Shown: positions 53,927-62,249 of the stretch, piece after piece | Layout of the letters: each line of letters opens with the position of its first letter | Position numbering within the stretch: position 1 is the first letter of the stretch | From: Patescibacteria group bacterium | GTDB lineage: Bacteria > Patescibacteriota > Gracilibacteria > Peribacterales > Peribacteraceae | Reading direction: 5' to 3' | Assembly: GCA_023263945.1 (NCBI GenBank) | Contig: JALQTW010000001.1 | Span: 53,741-117,740 of the forward strand | DNA: 64,000 bases | The notes under the pieces: model-generated | What the model saw: only the letters and a program-made list of their open reading frames with translations | The model's database searches: none | Told to the model about the DNA's origin: nothing | Translations under genes and position numbers: made by a program

Positions 53927-54688
53927 TCATTCGACTTCGTATGAAATATTCACACTAACGGAAATTTCTTGATCTCCTGTTGGGATGGGTGCGGGTGCAA
54001 CAGCACCTCCAACTCCGCGCGATTCATACATCATTGTCTTGTCGTACATGACAGGAGGCATGGGGCCGCCACTTTCAGAGAAAGAAGTCATACGGACGAT
54101 GTGAACACCCAGCTGCCTTGCAAGCTTTTCTGCTTTTTCCTTTGCATTCTTAATCGCTTCTTCGCGGGCTGCTGCTTTTGCCTCATCAGGATTATCAATG
54201 GTGATCTCTACGCCACCGATTTGATTGGCACCTCCTTCCGTCGCTACAGCGAGGATGTCTCCCGGCAGATCGAGATCATGCACTTTCACAGTGACATTCT
54301 GACTTGCCCGGTAGCCGCGAAGCTGTTGCGTTCCGGTTGTCCAGTCATAGTCAGGATTCAGTGAAAGATATTGCAGTTGGATTTCGGAATCCTTCACTCC
54401 CTTTGCTTTCACAGCTGCCAAAACAGCATCCATCTTGCTTGCAAGCATGTTCATAGCGGCTTTTGCGGTTGGTTGACGGCCTGTATCTACTCCAAAGCTA
54501 AGAACGGCCACATCGGGTGTTGCAGAGGCTTTCCCCATGCCATCTACGGCGATCATGGCGGGGTTATCCTTCGCGCGGACGGCATCCGCGGAAATTTTCT
54601 GGCCGTAGGCATATCCGCCAGCGGCAATGAGAACGACGACGATGGGAAGCCACAACGGTGGACGAATGGTGAGAGTGGAGTCAGTCAT
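53927..54688 (-). CDS. SIMPL-domain (DUF541) exported protein, copy 2
   Basis: A 253-residue paralogue of the preceding protein with the same plan: hydrophobic N-terminus (LWLPIVVVLIAAGGYAYG), IAVDGMGKASATPDVAVLSFGVDTGRQP, SEIQLQYLSLNPDYDW, and AKAAAREEAIKNAKEKAEKLARQLGV. The pair looks like a tandem duplication. Both lie between sufC and sufB on the same strand, so they may be transcribed with the Fe-S genes. Confidence 0.83.
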   Translation of the reverse strand: MTDSTLTIRPPLWLPIVVVLIAAGGYAYGQKISADAVRAKDNPAMIAVDGMGKASATPDVAVLSFGVDTGRQPTAKAAMNMLASKMDAVLAAVKAKGVKDSEIQLQYLSLNPDYDWTTGTQQLRGYRASQNVTVKVHDLDLPGDILAVATEGGANQIGGVEITIDNPDEAKAAAREEAIKNAKEKAEKLARQLGVHIVRMTSFSESGGPMPPVMYDKTMMYESRGVGGAVAPAPIPTGDQEISVSVNISYEVE

Positions 54689-54748
54689 ATGAGGAAATGG
54701 TAGATCAATGTCTCTTACGAAGGAAATGGAAAAAGGTTACAAGAAAAG

Positions 54749-54776
54749 TGGGTAGTGGTTAGTGGGTAGGGATTAG
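54749..54776. repeat. Heptad-repeat element 9 (unit GTGGNTA)
   Basis: GTGGGTA, GTGGTTA, GTGGGTA, GGGATTA on the plus strand. A single arm; the unit is close to that of element 8 upstream of metK. It reaches into the sufC stop codon. Confidence 0.7.
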
Positions 54777-55558
54777 TTTCCCACATCGAGCTTCATCGAT
54801 TGTTCATGCACTCCATATTTTTCGTAGCCTTCTTTTTCTAATTTCTTTGCAAACGATGCATCGCCGCTTTCTACAATCTTTCCTCGGATCATCACATGCA
54901 CGTAGTCCGGCGTGATGTAGTCCAAAATGCGTGCATAGTGCGTCACAATGACGGCAGAGAAATGTGGAGAGCGTAGAGCATTCACTCCGTCTGCAACAAT
55001 CTTGAGAGCGTCTACGTCCAGCCCGGAATCTGTTTCATCGAGGAGTGCAAGATGAGGCTTGAGGATGTGCATTTGCAATACTTCTGCCTTCTTTTTCTCG
55101 CCGCCACTGAAGCCTTTATTCACAAAGCGTTCTGCAAATTTGGGATCCATCTTCAACTTCTTCATCTCTTCTTCCAGCACGACCTTGAATTTAATGGGGG
55201 ACATCTTCTTGTGTTGAGGATCGCGAGCCTGCATCTGTGCTTCATAGGCCGCAAAGAGAAAGTTCCGGAGTGTGACACCGGCGATTTCTTTGGGATACTG
55301 AAATGCGAGGAACATTCCCTTTCGGGCACGTTCATCTGGCTCCATAGTGAAAAGATTCTCATTATGAAAAGTGGCTGACCCATCAGTTAGCTCGTATTTT
55401 GGATGCCCCATAAGTGTGTTTACGAGTGTCGATTTTCCAGATCCATTGGGACCCATCACCGCATGAATTTCTCCTGGCTTCACCGTGAGATCGATCCCTT
55501 TCAAGATCGATTTCTTGTCGACCGACACACAGAGATTGGAGATGGTGAGAAGGCTCAT
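54773..55558 (-). CDS. sufC: Fe-S assembly ABC-type ATPase SufC
   Basis: The 261-residue ATPase of the SUF complex. Walker A is MGPNGSGKST, the Q-loop FLAFQYPKEIAGVT, the signature FSGGEKKKAEVLQM, and Walker B PHLALLDETDSGLD are all in place. The length is normal for SufC. It is followed by element 9 and then the two SIMPL genes and preceded by the heptad element 10. Confidence 0.97.
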   Translation of the reverse strand: MSLLTISNLCVSVDKKSILKGIDLTVKPGEIHAVMGPNGSGKSTLVNTLMGHPKYELTDGSATFHNENLFTMEPDERARKGMFLAFQYPKEIAGVTLRNFLFAAYEAQMQARDPQHKKMSPIKFKVVLEEEMKKLKMDPKFAERFVNKGFSGGEKKKAEVLQMHILKPHLALLDETDSGLDVDALKIVADGVNALRSPHFSAVIVTHYARILDYITPDYVHVMIRGKIVESGDASFAKKLEKEGYEKYGVHEQSMKLDVGN

Positions 55559-55579
55559 GAGAGAAAGAGTATGAAAGGA

Positions 55580-55702
55580 AAAATGCTAAATGCCAACTCT
55601 CAAATGTCAACCAATGCTCAAAAGGACAAAATCCAATATCCATTAGTCATTGTTTCTTGAAATTTGTTTGGTATTTAGCTTTTGTCATTTGGAATTTTCT
55701 AG
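55580..55702. repeat. Heptad-repeat hairpin element 10 (unit AAATNCN)
   Basis: Left arm AAATGCT, AAATGCC, AACTCTC, AAATGTC, AACCAAT and further units; right arm, on the other strand, AAATTCC, AAATGAC, AAAAGCT, AAATACC. At over 120 bp it is the longest element and fills the sufC-ferredoxin gap. Confidence 0.75.
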
Positions 55703-55992
55703 TATTCCATCACCTCGATCTCGATATCTTGATCTCCTTCTACGATCGACTGGCAACTCAGACGTTTCGGATCTTCCATAATCCCCATGTTTTCTTCGCG
55801 ATCATTGCGCGGCGATAGTTGATCCATGCCCTTTTTTACGTCGCACATACAGGTGGTGCAGAATCCGTTTCCCCCGCAGGCGTGTTCCATGGGAATATCG
55901 TGATCGAGTGCGATTTGTAAAAGAGACTGGCCTTTTTCGGCCTCCACAATGGTTATTTGATCGCCGGAATGATGGAATGTGATCTTAGGCAT
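55699..55992 (-). CDS. 2Fe-2S ferredoxin, adrenodoxin type
   Basis: A 97-residue ferredoxin with cluster cysteines C39, C45, C48 and C80 (C-x5-C-x2-C ... C), in ACGGNGFCTTCMC and RLSCQS. This spacing is that of the adrenodoxin/ISC-type ferredoxins that serve Fe-S assembly or redox enzymes. An extra Cys (C50) is present. It is upstream of sufC in the same direction and may supply electrons to cluster synthesis; that link is inferred from position. Confidence 0.9.
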   Translation of the reverse strand: MPKITFHHSGDQITIVEAEKGQSLLQIALDHDIPMEHACGGNGFCTTCMCDVKKGMDQLSPRNDREENMGIMEDPKRLSCQSIVEGDQDIEIEVMEY

Positions 55993-55999
55993 AAGAAAA

Positions 56000-56081
56000 G
56001 CAATTGTTATATTGTTGCATTGCTATATTGCTCGCAAGCGATGCGCAGGTCATGTGTCGTAAAATAAAACAATATAGCAAT
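56000..56081. repeat. Octad-repeat hairpin element 11 (unit TATATTGN)
   Basis: CAATTGT, TATATTGT, TGCATTGC, TATATTGC with an 8-bp period, a GC-rich middle (CTCGCAAGCGATGCGCAG), then the inverted CAATATAGCAAT. It lies between the TPR gene and the ferredoxin gene. Confidence 0.7.
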
Positions 56082-56090
56082 CGTTCTTCT

Positions 56091-56855
56091 TTATGCATTC
56101 GCTAATGCAGAAATTTTTTCTTTCACACCCTCATTGTACGGCTCAATTTTGTTAATGCGTCTGTAGGTTTCTTCAGCTTTCTCTTTTAACTGCATTTGAA
56201 TGTAGCACTCTGCGAGCATATGCATGAGCTCTGTATCCTTCGAAAGCCGTGTGAGTGCCTTTTCTAAAAGTGGTGCAGCATCTTCAAATCGCCTCGCTGC
56301 AATGCACGCTCTTCCCAGCGCCGCAGAACGTTCCGGTGTTTGAGGGTCACGGTTTAAAGCCTCCTGATACGCATGGCATGCATCCACATATTTCTCCTGA
56401 TTGTAGTAAGCAAGTCCCAAATTCGAGAAAAACGATACATCTTCACGTGTTTGAAGAAGTTCTTTATAAAGAGCCTCTGCCTTCGCATACCGTCCTGTCG
56501 TTAAATAAAGCTTTGCAAGTTGTGCGCGTGCGTCCACAGATTGTGGATGAATCGTCAGTGCCTGAATGAAAAACTGTTCCGCTTCTCCGTTTTCCTGAAG
56601 TGCAAGAGCGCGTTCTGCTGAGCGCATGAAAGCACGCACTTTCTGAAGTTCAATGGCAGATGTTCGAGGATTCCTTCGCGGTTTTACAATGGGTGTTTCC
56701 TCTACCAAGACAGCACCGCGCTCTTCTACAGAATCGAATCGATTCTTCACAGAACGGACGAAACGACGGACTGCCCTATTACGCAGCAGAATGCGTCCAC
56801 CAAAGAGCAGAAGAATGCCGAGCGTGGAAATAAGAAAAACGAGCAGGTAAATCAT
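56091..56855 (-). CDS. TPR-repeat membrane-anchored protein
   Basis: A 254-residue protein with an N-terminal membrane helix (YLLVFLISTLGILLLFGGRILL), a basic linker, then four to five tetratricopeptide repeats from about residue 85 (for example AEQFFIQALTIHPQSVDARAQ, AKAEALYKELLQTREDVSFF, ACHAYQEALNRDPQTPER). Such proteins are protein-protein scaffolds; no enzymatic domain is present and the partners are unknown. It is 23 nt downstream of holB on the same strand. Confidence 0.85.
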   Translation of the reverse strand: MIYLLVFLISTLGILLLFGGRILLRNRAVRRFVRSVKNRFDSVEERGAVLVEETPIVKPRRNPRTSAIELQKVRAFMRSAERALALQENGEAEQFFIQALTIHPQSVDARAQLAKLYLTTGRYAKAEALYKELLQTREDVSFFSNLGLAYYNQEKYVDACHAYQEALNRDPQTPERSAALGRACIAARRFEDAAPLLEKALTRLSKDTELMHMLAECYIQMQLKEKAEETYRRINKIEPYNEGVKEKISALANA

Positions 56856-56878
56856 ACGTGACGCAGAATAGTACCATT

Positions 56879-57856
56879 TTACGGGGAAACAGCAAAGACG
56901 AACTGCTCAAGAAGAAGCCCTCGCTGAGTGTTTGTGCGACTTGCAGAGAGGAGGTTTGTGTAGGCCTTGTACCAGTCCTTGCGAGGGGTTTCTCGCAGGT
57001 GTTCTTGGAGGGAAATACCAAGGTGGAGAAGAATGCGGTCCATATCTATATCAGACGATTTTTCTGCACTCGTCATGAGCCACTGGAGGCGCCGATGCTT
57101 GGAGGACTCACTCCAGAATCTGTCCGCCTGTGCATGGAGTTGCTTCTCGTCACGGAGGAGGTCCGGATCTTTCAGGAGTCGCATCACTTTTCCTGGCGCA
57201 CCTTGCGAGAGATGAAGAATGAACGACGCATCGTCATCGTCAAGATCTGCAACAAGGGGTTTCAAATCATGAAGAGAGACAGGATGGAAAAGAATGGTGC
57301 GTGTTCTGGATACCAACGTGGGAAGAAGTGATTCACGGTGTTCCGTTGTGAGGAGGAAAATCACTTTTGAAGGAGGTTCTTCCAACATCTTCAGAAAAGC
57401 GTTCGCTGCTGCTTCTTGTAATCGTTCAATTGAACGGATCATACAGCAGAGAAAACCTGATGTAGGGGCTATTGCAAGGCGTTCCTGGAGCGCGCGGATA
57501 TCATCAATACTAATCGTGTTGCTCTTTACATTTTTCTTCTCACGATGCTGCTGTGGTGCATTAGATGTCTTTGCAATCTGCTCCCAGTTTTCTTGTTCCT
57601 CAACAATCCATAACTGATCAAGCACTAAAAAGTCCGGATGTGTGAGGCGGCTTATTTGATCGCGAACAACGATGGTTTCTTCGTCGCTCCTTCCCAGAGT
57701 CAGAAGTGTCATACCAAACTCTTTTGCAACAGCCATCTTCCCAAGATGAGGTGGACCGGCAAACAAATACGCATGAGCAACGTTGCCGTTTGCAATATCG
57801 GCTTGCAATTGTTCAATTTGAAACGTATGGCCCACGAGGGATTCGGTTGAAGGCAT
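56879..57856 (-). CDS. holB: DNA polymerase III delta' subunit-like ATPase
   Basis: A 325-residue clamp-loader protein. HAYLFAGPPHLGKMAVAKEF is a Walker A of the delta' type, with the ATP-binding Lys kept; TISIDDIRALQERLAIAPTSGF, ANAFLKMLEEPPSKVIFLLTTEH and LVSRTRTILFHPVS match HolB sensor regions. The canonical Cys4 zinc module is missing, which is common in divergent HolB. The ATG at 57856 (MPSTESLVGHTFQ) is taken because the longer frame is only translated repeat element 12. Confidence 0.88.
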   Translation of the reverse strand: MPSTESLVGHTFQIEQLQADIANGNVAHAYLFAGPPHLGKMAVAKEFGMTLLTLGRSDEETIVVRDQISRLTHPDFLVLDQLWIVEEQENWEQIAKTSNAPQQHREKKNVKSNTISIDDIRALQERLAIAPTSGFLCCMIRSIERLQEAAANAFLKMLEEPPSKVIFLLTTEHRESLLPTLVSRTRTILFHPVSLHDLKPLVADLDDDDASFILHLSQGAPGKVMRLLKDPDLLRDEKQLHAQADRFWSESSKHRRLQWLMTSAEKSSDIDMDRILLHLGISLQEHLRETPRKDWYKAYTNLLSASRTNTQRGLLLEQFVFAVSP

Positions 57857-57880
57857 GGGAGAATAGGATACACCCATTAA

Positions 57881-57951
57881 GAAGTGCCAAGTATCAAGTT
57901 CCAAGTACCAAGGATAAAGAAATTGTTTTTGGAACTTGGCCCTTGGCACTT
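57881..57951. repeat. Heptad-repeat hairpin element 12 (unit NNCCAAG)
   Basis: TGCCAAG, TATCAAG, TTCCAAG, TACCAAG, GATAAAG, then an inverted arm whose complement reads GTGCCAAG, GGCCAAG, TTCC. It occupies the gap between secA and holB. Confidence 0.85.
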
Positions 57952-57956
57952 AATGC

Positions 57957-60638
57957 CTAAAGCTCCTTTCCATGGCATTTCTTAAACTTCTTCCCACTCC
58001 CGCACGGACAGGGATCATTTCGTCCAATCTTGGAGATATCGATCGGTCTCTGGTTTTGGCCTCGGGGACGCTGACCTTTCAGCACACGTGCTTCATCCTC
58101 TGCACCTGTTTCTGTGAGTGCCCCTTCAATCTCTGCTTCGTTCGTCTGGGTTCCTTTCAGTTCTACTTCTTCCTCGGCAAGAATTTGCTGCGGAGCAAAT
58201 TGTGTAAAGTCGATCTGAAAGAGAGACTTCACAATGGTTGCATCAATTTGTGCAAGAAGCTGACGGAAGAGTTTGAAACCTTGATCTTTATACTCAATAA
58301 GTGGGTCGCGTTGTGCGTAGCCAGAGAATGCAACCTGCTCACGCAGGTGTGCCATGGTATCGATATGATCCATCCAATGCACATCAATGGAACGAAGAAC
58401 GAGTAGGCGTTCTGCCTGGGCAACGGTCTTAGGATCCATTTCGCTGCATTTTTTTTCATAGAAGCGAATAAGTTCATCGGCAATGAGAGTAGAGAGTGCA
58501 TCCGGATCTTTTGCACTTCGAAGCGTATCGGCCGGTAACAACCGCGTCAGTTCCGGGTGAATGCCAGAGAGAGCCGCGTGCATATCATCAATTCTCCAGA
58601 ATTCTTGATCACGTTCTTGTGCGGTAAGGTTCACAATTGCCTGTGCTTCAGCGCGGATTGCGGTAAGCACGTCCTCATGCAGGACGTTTTCTGTTTCTTC
58701 CGGATTTTTTTCTGCTTCTGCAATGCGTTCCAGAATTTTCTGGCGTCGCTTGTACATAATTTCACGGTGCTTGTTCATCACGTCGTCGTATTGCACCACG
58801 TGACGGCGAATATCGAAGTGATGTCCTTCCACTTTCTTCTGAGCACTCTCAATCGATCGTGACACGATCCTGTTTTCCAGTGGCACATCATCGGGCACCT
58901 TCAATTTTTCCATCATGGATTTCAAGCGATCTCCACCGAAGAGACGCATAAGGTCATCATCCATGGAAACGAAGAATTGGCTCTCTCCAGGGTCTCCCTG
59001 GCGTCCTGAACGACCGCGAAGCTGATTGTCAATGCGGCGCGATTCGTGTCGTTCTGTACCCAAAATGGCAAGGCCCCCTAATGCCTGCACTCCATCTTCC
59101 AATTTAATGTCTGTTCCACGACCAGCCATGTTCGTTGCAATGGTCACGGCGCCTTTTTTCCCCGCAAGCGCGACAATGTCTGCTTCTTTCTCGTGCTGTT
59201 TCGCGTTCAGAACGGTGTGCTCAATCTTCATTTCCGTAAGGAGCGCACTCATCGCTTCCGATTTTTCGATGGATGTTGTTCCAATAAGAACCGGCTGGCC
59301 TTTTGCATGTTTTTCCTGCGCGATGTTTGCAACTGCGCGGAATTTTGCTTCTACTGTTCTGTAAATAGCGTCGGATTTATCCTGACGCGTGACAGGTCTG
59401 TGCGTTGGAATGACAATTGTTCGCAGTTTGTAGATGGATTCAAATTCCTCTTCCTCCGTTTTTGCAGTACCCGTCATGCCTGCAAGTTTTGTATAGAGAC
59501 GGAAGTAGTTTTGGAAGGTAATGGTTGCAAGAGTCTTCGACTCTCGCTGCACTTCTACATGTTCTTTTGCTTCAATCGCCTGATGAAGGCCATGGCCGTA
59601 CCGCCGGCCGGGCATGAGGCGACCCGTAAATTCATCCACGATAATAATTTCACCATCTTTCACCACGTAATCCACATCCAGCTTATAAATGGCATGTGCG
59701 CGGAGTGCCTGCTCGATGTGATGTACTTCTTCAAACCCTTTCTCTGTATAAATATTACTGACACCAAGAATTTGCTCCATCTTTTTAATACCTTCGTCCG
59801 TCAGTGTGGCAGTGCGTTGCTTTTCATCACGTATGAAGTGAATTTGATCCTGCAATTCGCGCACATACCCCGCATAGAGCCCATATTTTGCCGTACTTTC
59901 TCCTGCAGGTTGGCTGATGATGAGTGGAGTACGTGCTTCATCAATCAAAATAGAGTCCACTTCATCCACAATTGCATAATGAAGACCGCGTTGTACCTGA
60001 CGTGCTACAGAATTCGCCATATTGTCGCGTAAGTAGTCGAACCCGAACTCGTTATTTGTTCCATACGTGATGTCCGATCCATACGCTTTCTTGCGTTCCT
60101 CGCTATTGAGGCCGTGGACCACGCATCCAACGGTGAGACCAAGTGCTTGGTAGAGAAGCCCCATCCATGCACTGTCGCGTTTTGCGAGGTAGTCGTTCAC
60201 GGTGACAAGATGTGCGCCTTTTCCTGCAAGCGCGTTTAGATAAAGGGGGAGGGTACAGACGAGTGTTTTTCCTTCACCCGTTTTCATTTCGGAAATAGAA
60301 CCTTTATGGAGTGCAATACCCCCCAGAATCTGCACATCGAACGGAACCATGTTCCAGATAAATATCTGCTTTCCAATTTGAATGGACTTTCCCTGCAGCA
60401 ATTCACACGCGCGGTAGGCAACAGCAAATGCATCCACCAAAAGATCATCCACACTCTTTCCTCCTTCCACCGCTTTTTTAAATTCCTCTGTTTTTTTAGG
60501 AAGATCATCCAATGTGAGCGCACGGATATCATCCTGCTGTATCCGGTCTTTCACTTGTTTCACAACAGGCCAGAGTTTTTTAAGCTCTTTCTGATTTGGG
60601 TCGCCGAGAAGTTTATTGAGTCCAGAAATGACGTCCAT
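57957..60638 (-). CDS. secA: Preprotein translocase ATPase SecA
   Basis: An 893-residue motor driving proteins through SecYEG. It has MKTGEGKTLVCTLPLYLNALAG (Walker A), DEVDSILIDEARTPLIIS (Walker B), the preprotein cross-linking region, ATNMAGRGTDIKL and QLRGRSGRQGDPGES (helicase motifs), and a C-terminal zinc tail with CPCGSGKKFKKCHG that binds SecB or ribosomes. The length is standard. Many of the exported proteins in this window would depend on it. Confidence 0.97.
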   Translation of the reverse strand: MDVISGLNKLLGDPNQKELKKLWPVVKQVKDRIQQDDIRALTLDDLPKKTEEFKKAVEGGKSVDDLLVDAFAVAYRACELLQGKSIQIGKQIFIWNMVPFDVQILGGIALHKGSISEMKTGEGKTLVCTLPLYLNALAGKGAHLVTVNDYLAKRDSAWMGLLYQALGLTVGCVVHGLNSEERKKAYGSDITYGTNNEFGFDYLRDNMANSVARQVQRGLHYAIVDEVDSILIDEARTPLIISQPAGESTAKYGLYAGYVRELQDQIHFIRDEKQRTATLTDEGIKKMEQILGVSNIYTEKGFEEVHHIEQALRAHAIYKLDVDYVVKDGEIIIVDEFTGRLMPGRRYGHGLHQAIEAKEHVEVQRESKTLATITFQNYFRLYTKLAGMTGTAKTEEEEFESIYKLRTIVIPTHRPVTRQDKSDAIYRTVEAKFRAVANIAQEKHAKGQPVLIGTTSIEKSEAMSALLTEMKIEHTVLNAKQHEKEADIVALAGKKGAVTIATNMAGRGTDIKLEDGVQALGGLAILGTERHESRRIDNQLRGRSGRQGDPGESQFFVSMDDDLMRLFGGDRLKSMMEKLKVPDDVPLENRIVSRSIESAQKKVEGHHFDIRRHVVQYDDVMNKHREIMYKRRQKILERIAEAEKNPEETENVLHEDVLTAIRAEAQAIVNLTAQERDQEFWRIDDMHAALSGIHPELTRLLPADTLRSAKDPDALSTLIADELIRFYEKKCSEMDPKTVAQAERLLVLRSIDVHWMDHIDTMAHLREQVAFSGYAQRDPLIEYKDQGFKLFRQLLAQIDATIVKSLFQIDFTQFAPQQILAEEEVELKGTQTNEAEIEGALTETGAEDEARVLKGQRPRGQNQRPIDISKIGRNDPCPCGSGKKFKKCHGKEL

Positions 60639-60682
60639 GAGGCTGGAGTGTAGCGGAAGAAGTGGGGTTTATCTACGCAAAG

Positions 60683-61291
60683 CTAGGCCTCACGCCCATA
60701 CCAAGGCATCAAAATTTGCCCTTTTTGATAGGTCTTCCTTGTAAGGAATGACGGCAATGTTTCCTCCAGCGACCGGTCAAGCGTATGAAGATGAAGTCGC
60801 TCGCGATGTTCCGGAATTACTTCGCCGATGACATGGGCATTACTTGGAACGGATGTAAGAAGATCATCTAGTTTCATTAATGTCGCTTCGGATGCAAAGG
60901 ATCGATATGCTCCGAATCCTTGCACGAAGAGATGGGTCTTTTTCGTTGTGTGTACCCACACAAAATCTTGCCTGCTTATCCGTATTGCATAGAGATCAGA
61001 AAGGTGGATGGGTGTAGAGGGAATATCGAGCGAATAGCTCAACGCATTTGCCAATGCGACTCCAACACGCAGACTTGTGAAACCGCCGGGACCTACAACG
61101 CATGCGATGTGGGTGAGATGAGAGAACGTTTTGTGCTGTGTCAGCAGCATCGACTCGAGTGTTTCCATCAGAACCTCTTCCTGCTTTTGATCATCAATCG
61201 GCACTATCAATTCCGTTTTTTTGTCACCTACAAGAGCAAAGATTTTGTCAGAACTGGCGAGATCGAGGAAGAGCGTGAGCATTGGATTCAT
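60683..61291 (-). CDS. tsaB: tRNA t6A synthesis protein TsaB
   Basis: A 202-residue ASKHA-fold protein, partner of TsaD in N6-threonylcarbamoyladenosine formation on tRNAs. The N-terminal LFLDLASSDKIFALVG and the motif VVGPGGFTSLRVGVALANAL are the family signature (GPGSFTGLRIG in others). The C-terminal half is divergent and short. tsaD and tsaE are not in the window. Confidence 0.87.
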   Translation of the reverse strand: MNPMLTLFLDLASSDKIFALVGDKKTELIVPIDDQKQEEVLMETLESMLLTQHKTFSHLTHIACVVGPGGFTSLRVGVALANALSYSLDIPSTPIHLSDLYAIRISRQDFVWVHTTKKTHLFVQGFGAYRSFASEATLMKLDDLLTSVPSNAHVIGEVIPEHRERLHLHTLDRSLEETLPSFLTRKTYQKGQILMPWYGREA

Positions 61292-61329
61292 CGTAGCGGT
61301 CGGTCACGTCCTGTTCTAGAATAATTTCC

Positions 61330-62226
61330 ATGCCATCCCTTTCCGTCGTCATTCCCACGCACAAGCGGGCATCTATTCTTAAGCAGTGCATCGATCACTT
61401 AGAAAAGCAGACGATCCGGAGTGATCTTGAAGTGATTGTAGTGAACGATGGGGACGATCCTCAGACGGCAGCATTATTCCATCGTCCAAAATGGAATTTG
61501 AATATCCGTTTCATCGAAATTGGGAAAAGCCATCAAGGTGTTGCACGGAATGAAGGAGTAAAAGAGGTGAATGGGAAGTATGTGCTCTTTATAGGGGACG
61601 ACATCTTTTTAGATGCTGGATGTTGTGAGAAACATTTGATAGCTCACGAAGGTTACGAGACACGAGTTACGAGGCACGAGAACGACGATACTGGTAACTC
61701 GAAACTCGAAACTCGTAACGTTGCTGTTCTCGGCTTCACCACCTGGGACCCCGCTTGTGGCATCACCCCTGTGATGAAGTGGCTCGAATCGTCCGGTTGG
61801 CAATTCGGCTATCCCATGATTGCAAAGTATGCACATCAATTTCTTCCACCGGAGGTTCAACACCGTTTTTCGTATACATCGAACATTTCTGTTCCCGCGG
61901 ATGTTGCCCGTGCTCATCCATTTTTAAACAACGTGCATCTCTACGGCTGGGAAGACATTGAGTGGGGAAAAAGAAAAAAAGAAGCAGGCATTCGCGTGTT
62001 CTATGAACCCGATGCAAAAGCATTGCACCATCATCACATTGAACTTGAGGATTCGCTCAAGAGAATGGAGACACTTGGACGTTCTCTTGTTCATTTAGAG
62101 TCGATCGTTCCCGATTTGGATATGCGACCGACGGGACTCAAGTTGTTGGGTTATGGATGGACGGCAATGCTTCCAACGATGACAGGGAAGCATAGGAAGG
62201 CGTTTTTGAGGGGATTGACAAAATAG
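61330..62226 (+). CDS. GT2-family glycosyltransferase with repeat insertion
   Basis: A 298-residue GT-A enzyme: LSVVIPTHKRASILKQCIDHL, VIVVNDGDDPQT, GVARNEGVKEVNGKYVLFIGDDIFLDAG (the Asp-x-Asp-like metal site GDD) and a C-terminal WEDIEWGKRKKEAGI acceptor region. Probably adds sugars to a surface polymer. Residues about 107-130 (GYETRVTRHENDDTGNSKLETRN) are the in-frame translation of heptad element 13 and have no counterpart in GT2 folds. The gene overlaps the promoter of the next gene at its stop. Confidence 0.88.
   Translation: MPSLSVVIPTHKRASILKQCIDHLEKQTIRSDLEVIVVNDGDDPQTAALFHRPKWNLNIRFIEIGKSHQGVARNEGVKEVNGKYVLFIGDDIFLDAGCCEKHLIAHEGYETRVTRHENDDTGNSKLETRNVAVLGFTTWDPACGITPVMKWLESSGWQFGYPMIAKYAHQFLPPEVQHRFSYTSNISVPADVARAHPFLNNVHLYGWEDIEWGKRKKEAGIRVFYEPDAKALHHHHIELEDSLKRMETLGRSLVHLESIVPDLDMRPTGLKLLGYGWTAMLPTMTGKHRKAFLRGLTK
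61648..61720. repeat. Heptad-repeat hairpin element 13 in GT2 gene (unit NNNCGAG)
   Basis: TTACGAG, ACACGAG, TTACGAG, GCACGAG, a 12-nt spacer, then an inverted arm that reads TTACGAG, TTTCGAG, TTTCGAG, TTACC on the other strand. The frame of the host gene stays open through both arms. Confidence 0.9.
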
Positions 62227-62242
62227 AAAGATAAATTAAAAT
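62215..62242 (+). promoter_or_regulatory. Sigma-70 promoter of the alpha-CTD-like gene (leaderless)
   Basis: TTGACA at 62215-62220, 16-bp spacer, TAAAAT at 62237-62242. The second ATG (62250) is 7 nt downstream, the same spacing as at 51015, so the mRNA is probably leaderless. The promoter overlaps the end of the GT2 gene. Confidence 0.65.
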
Positions 62243-62249
62243 ATGTATG

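Noticed and set aside
57857..57949. 31-residue N-terminal extension of HolB
   Set aside because: It is translated heptad element 12; the family-like start is the ATG at 57856.
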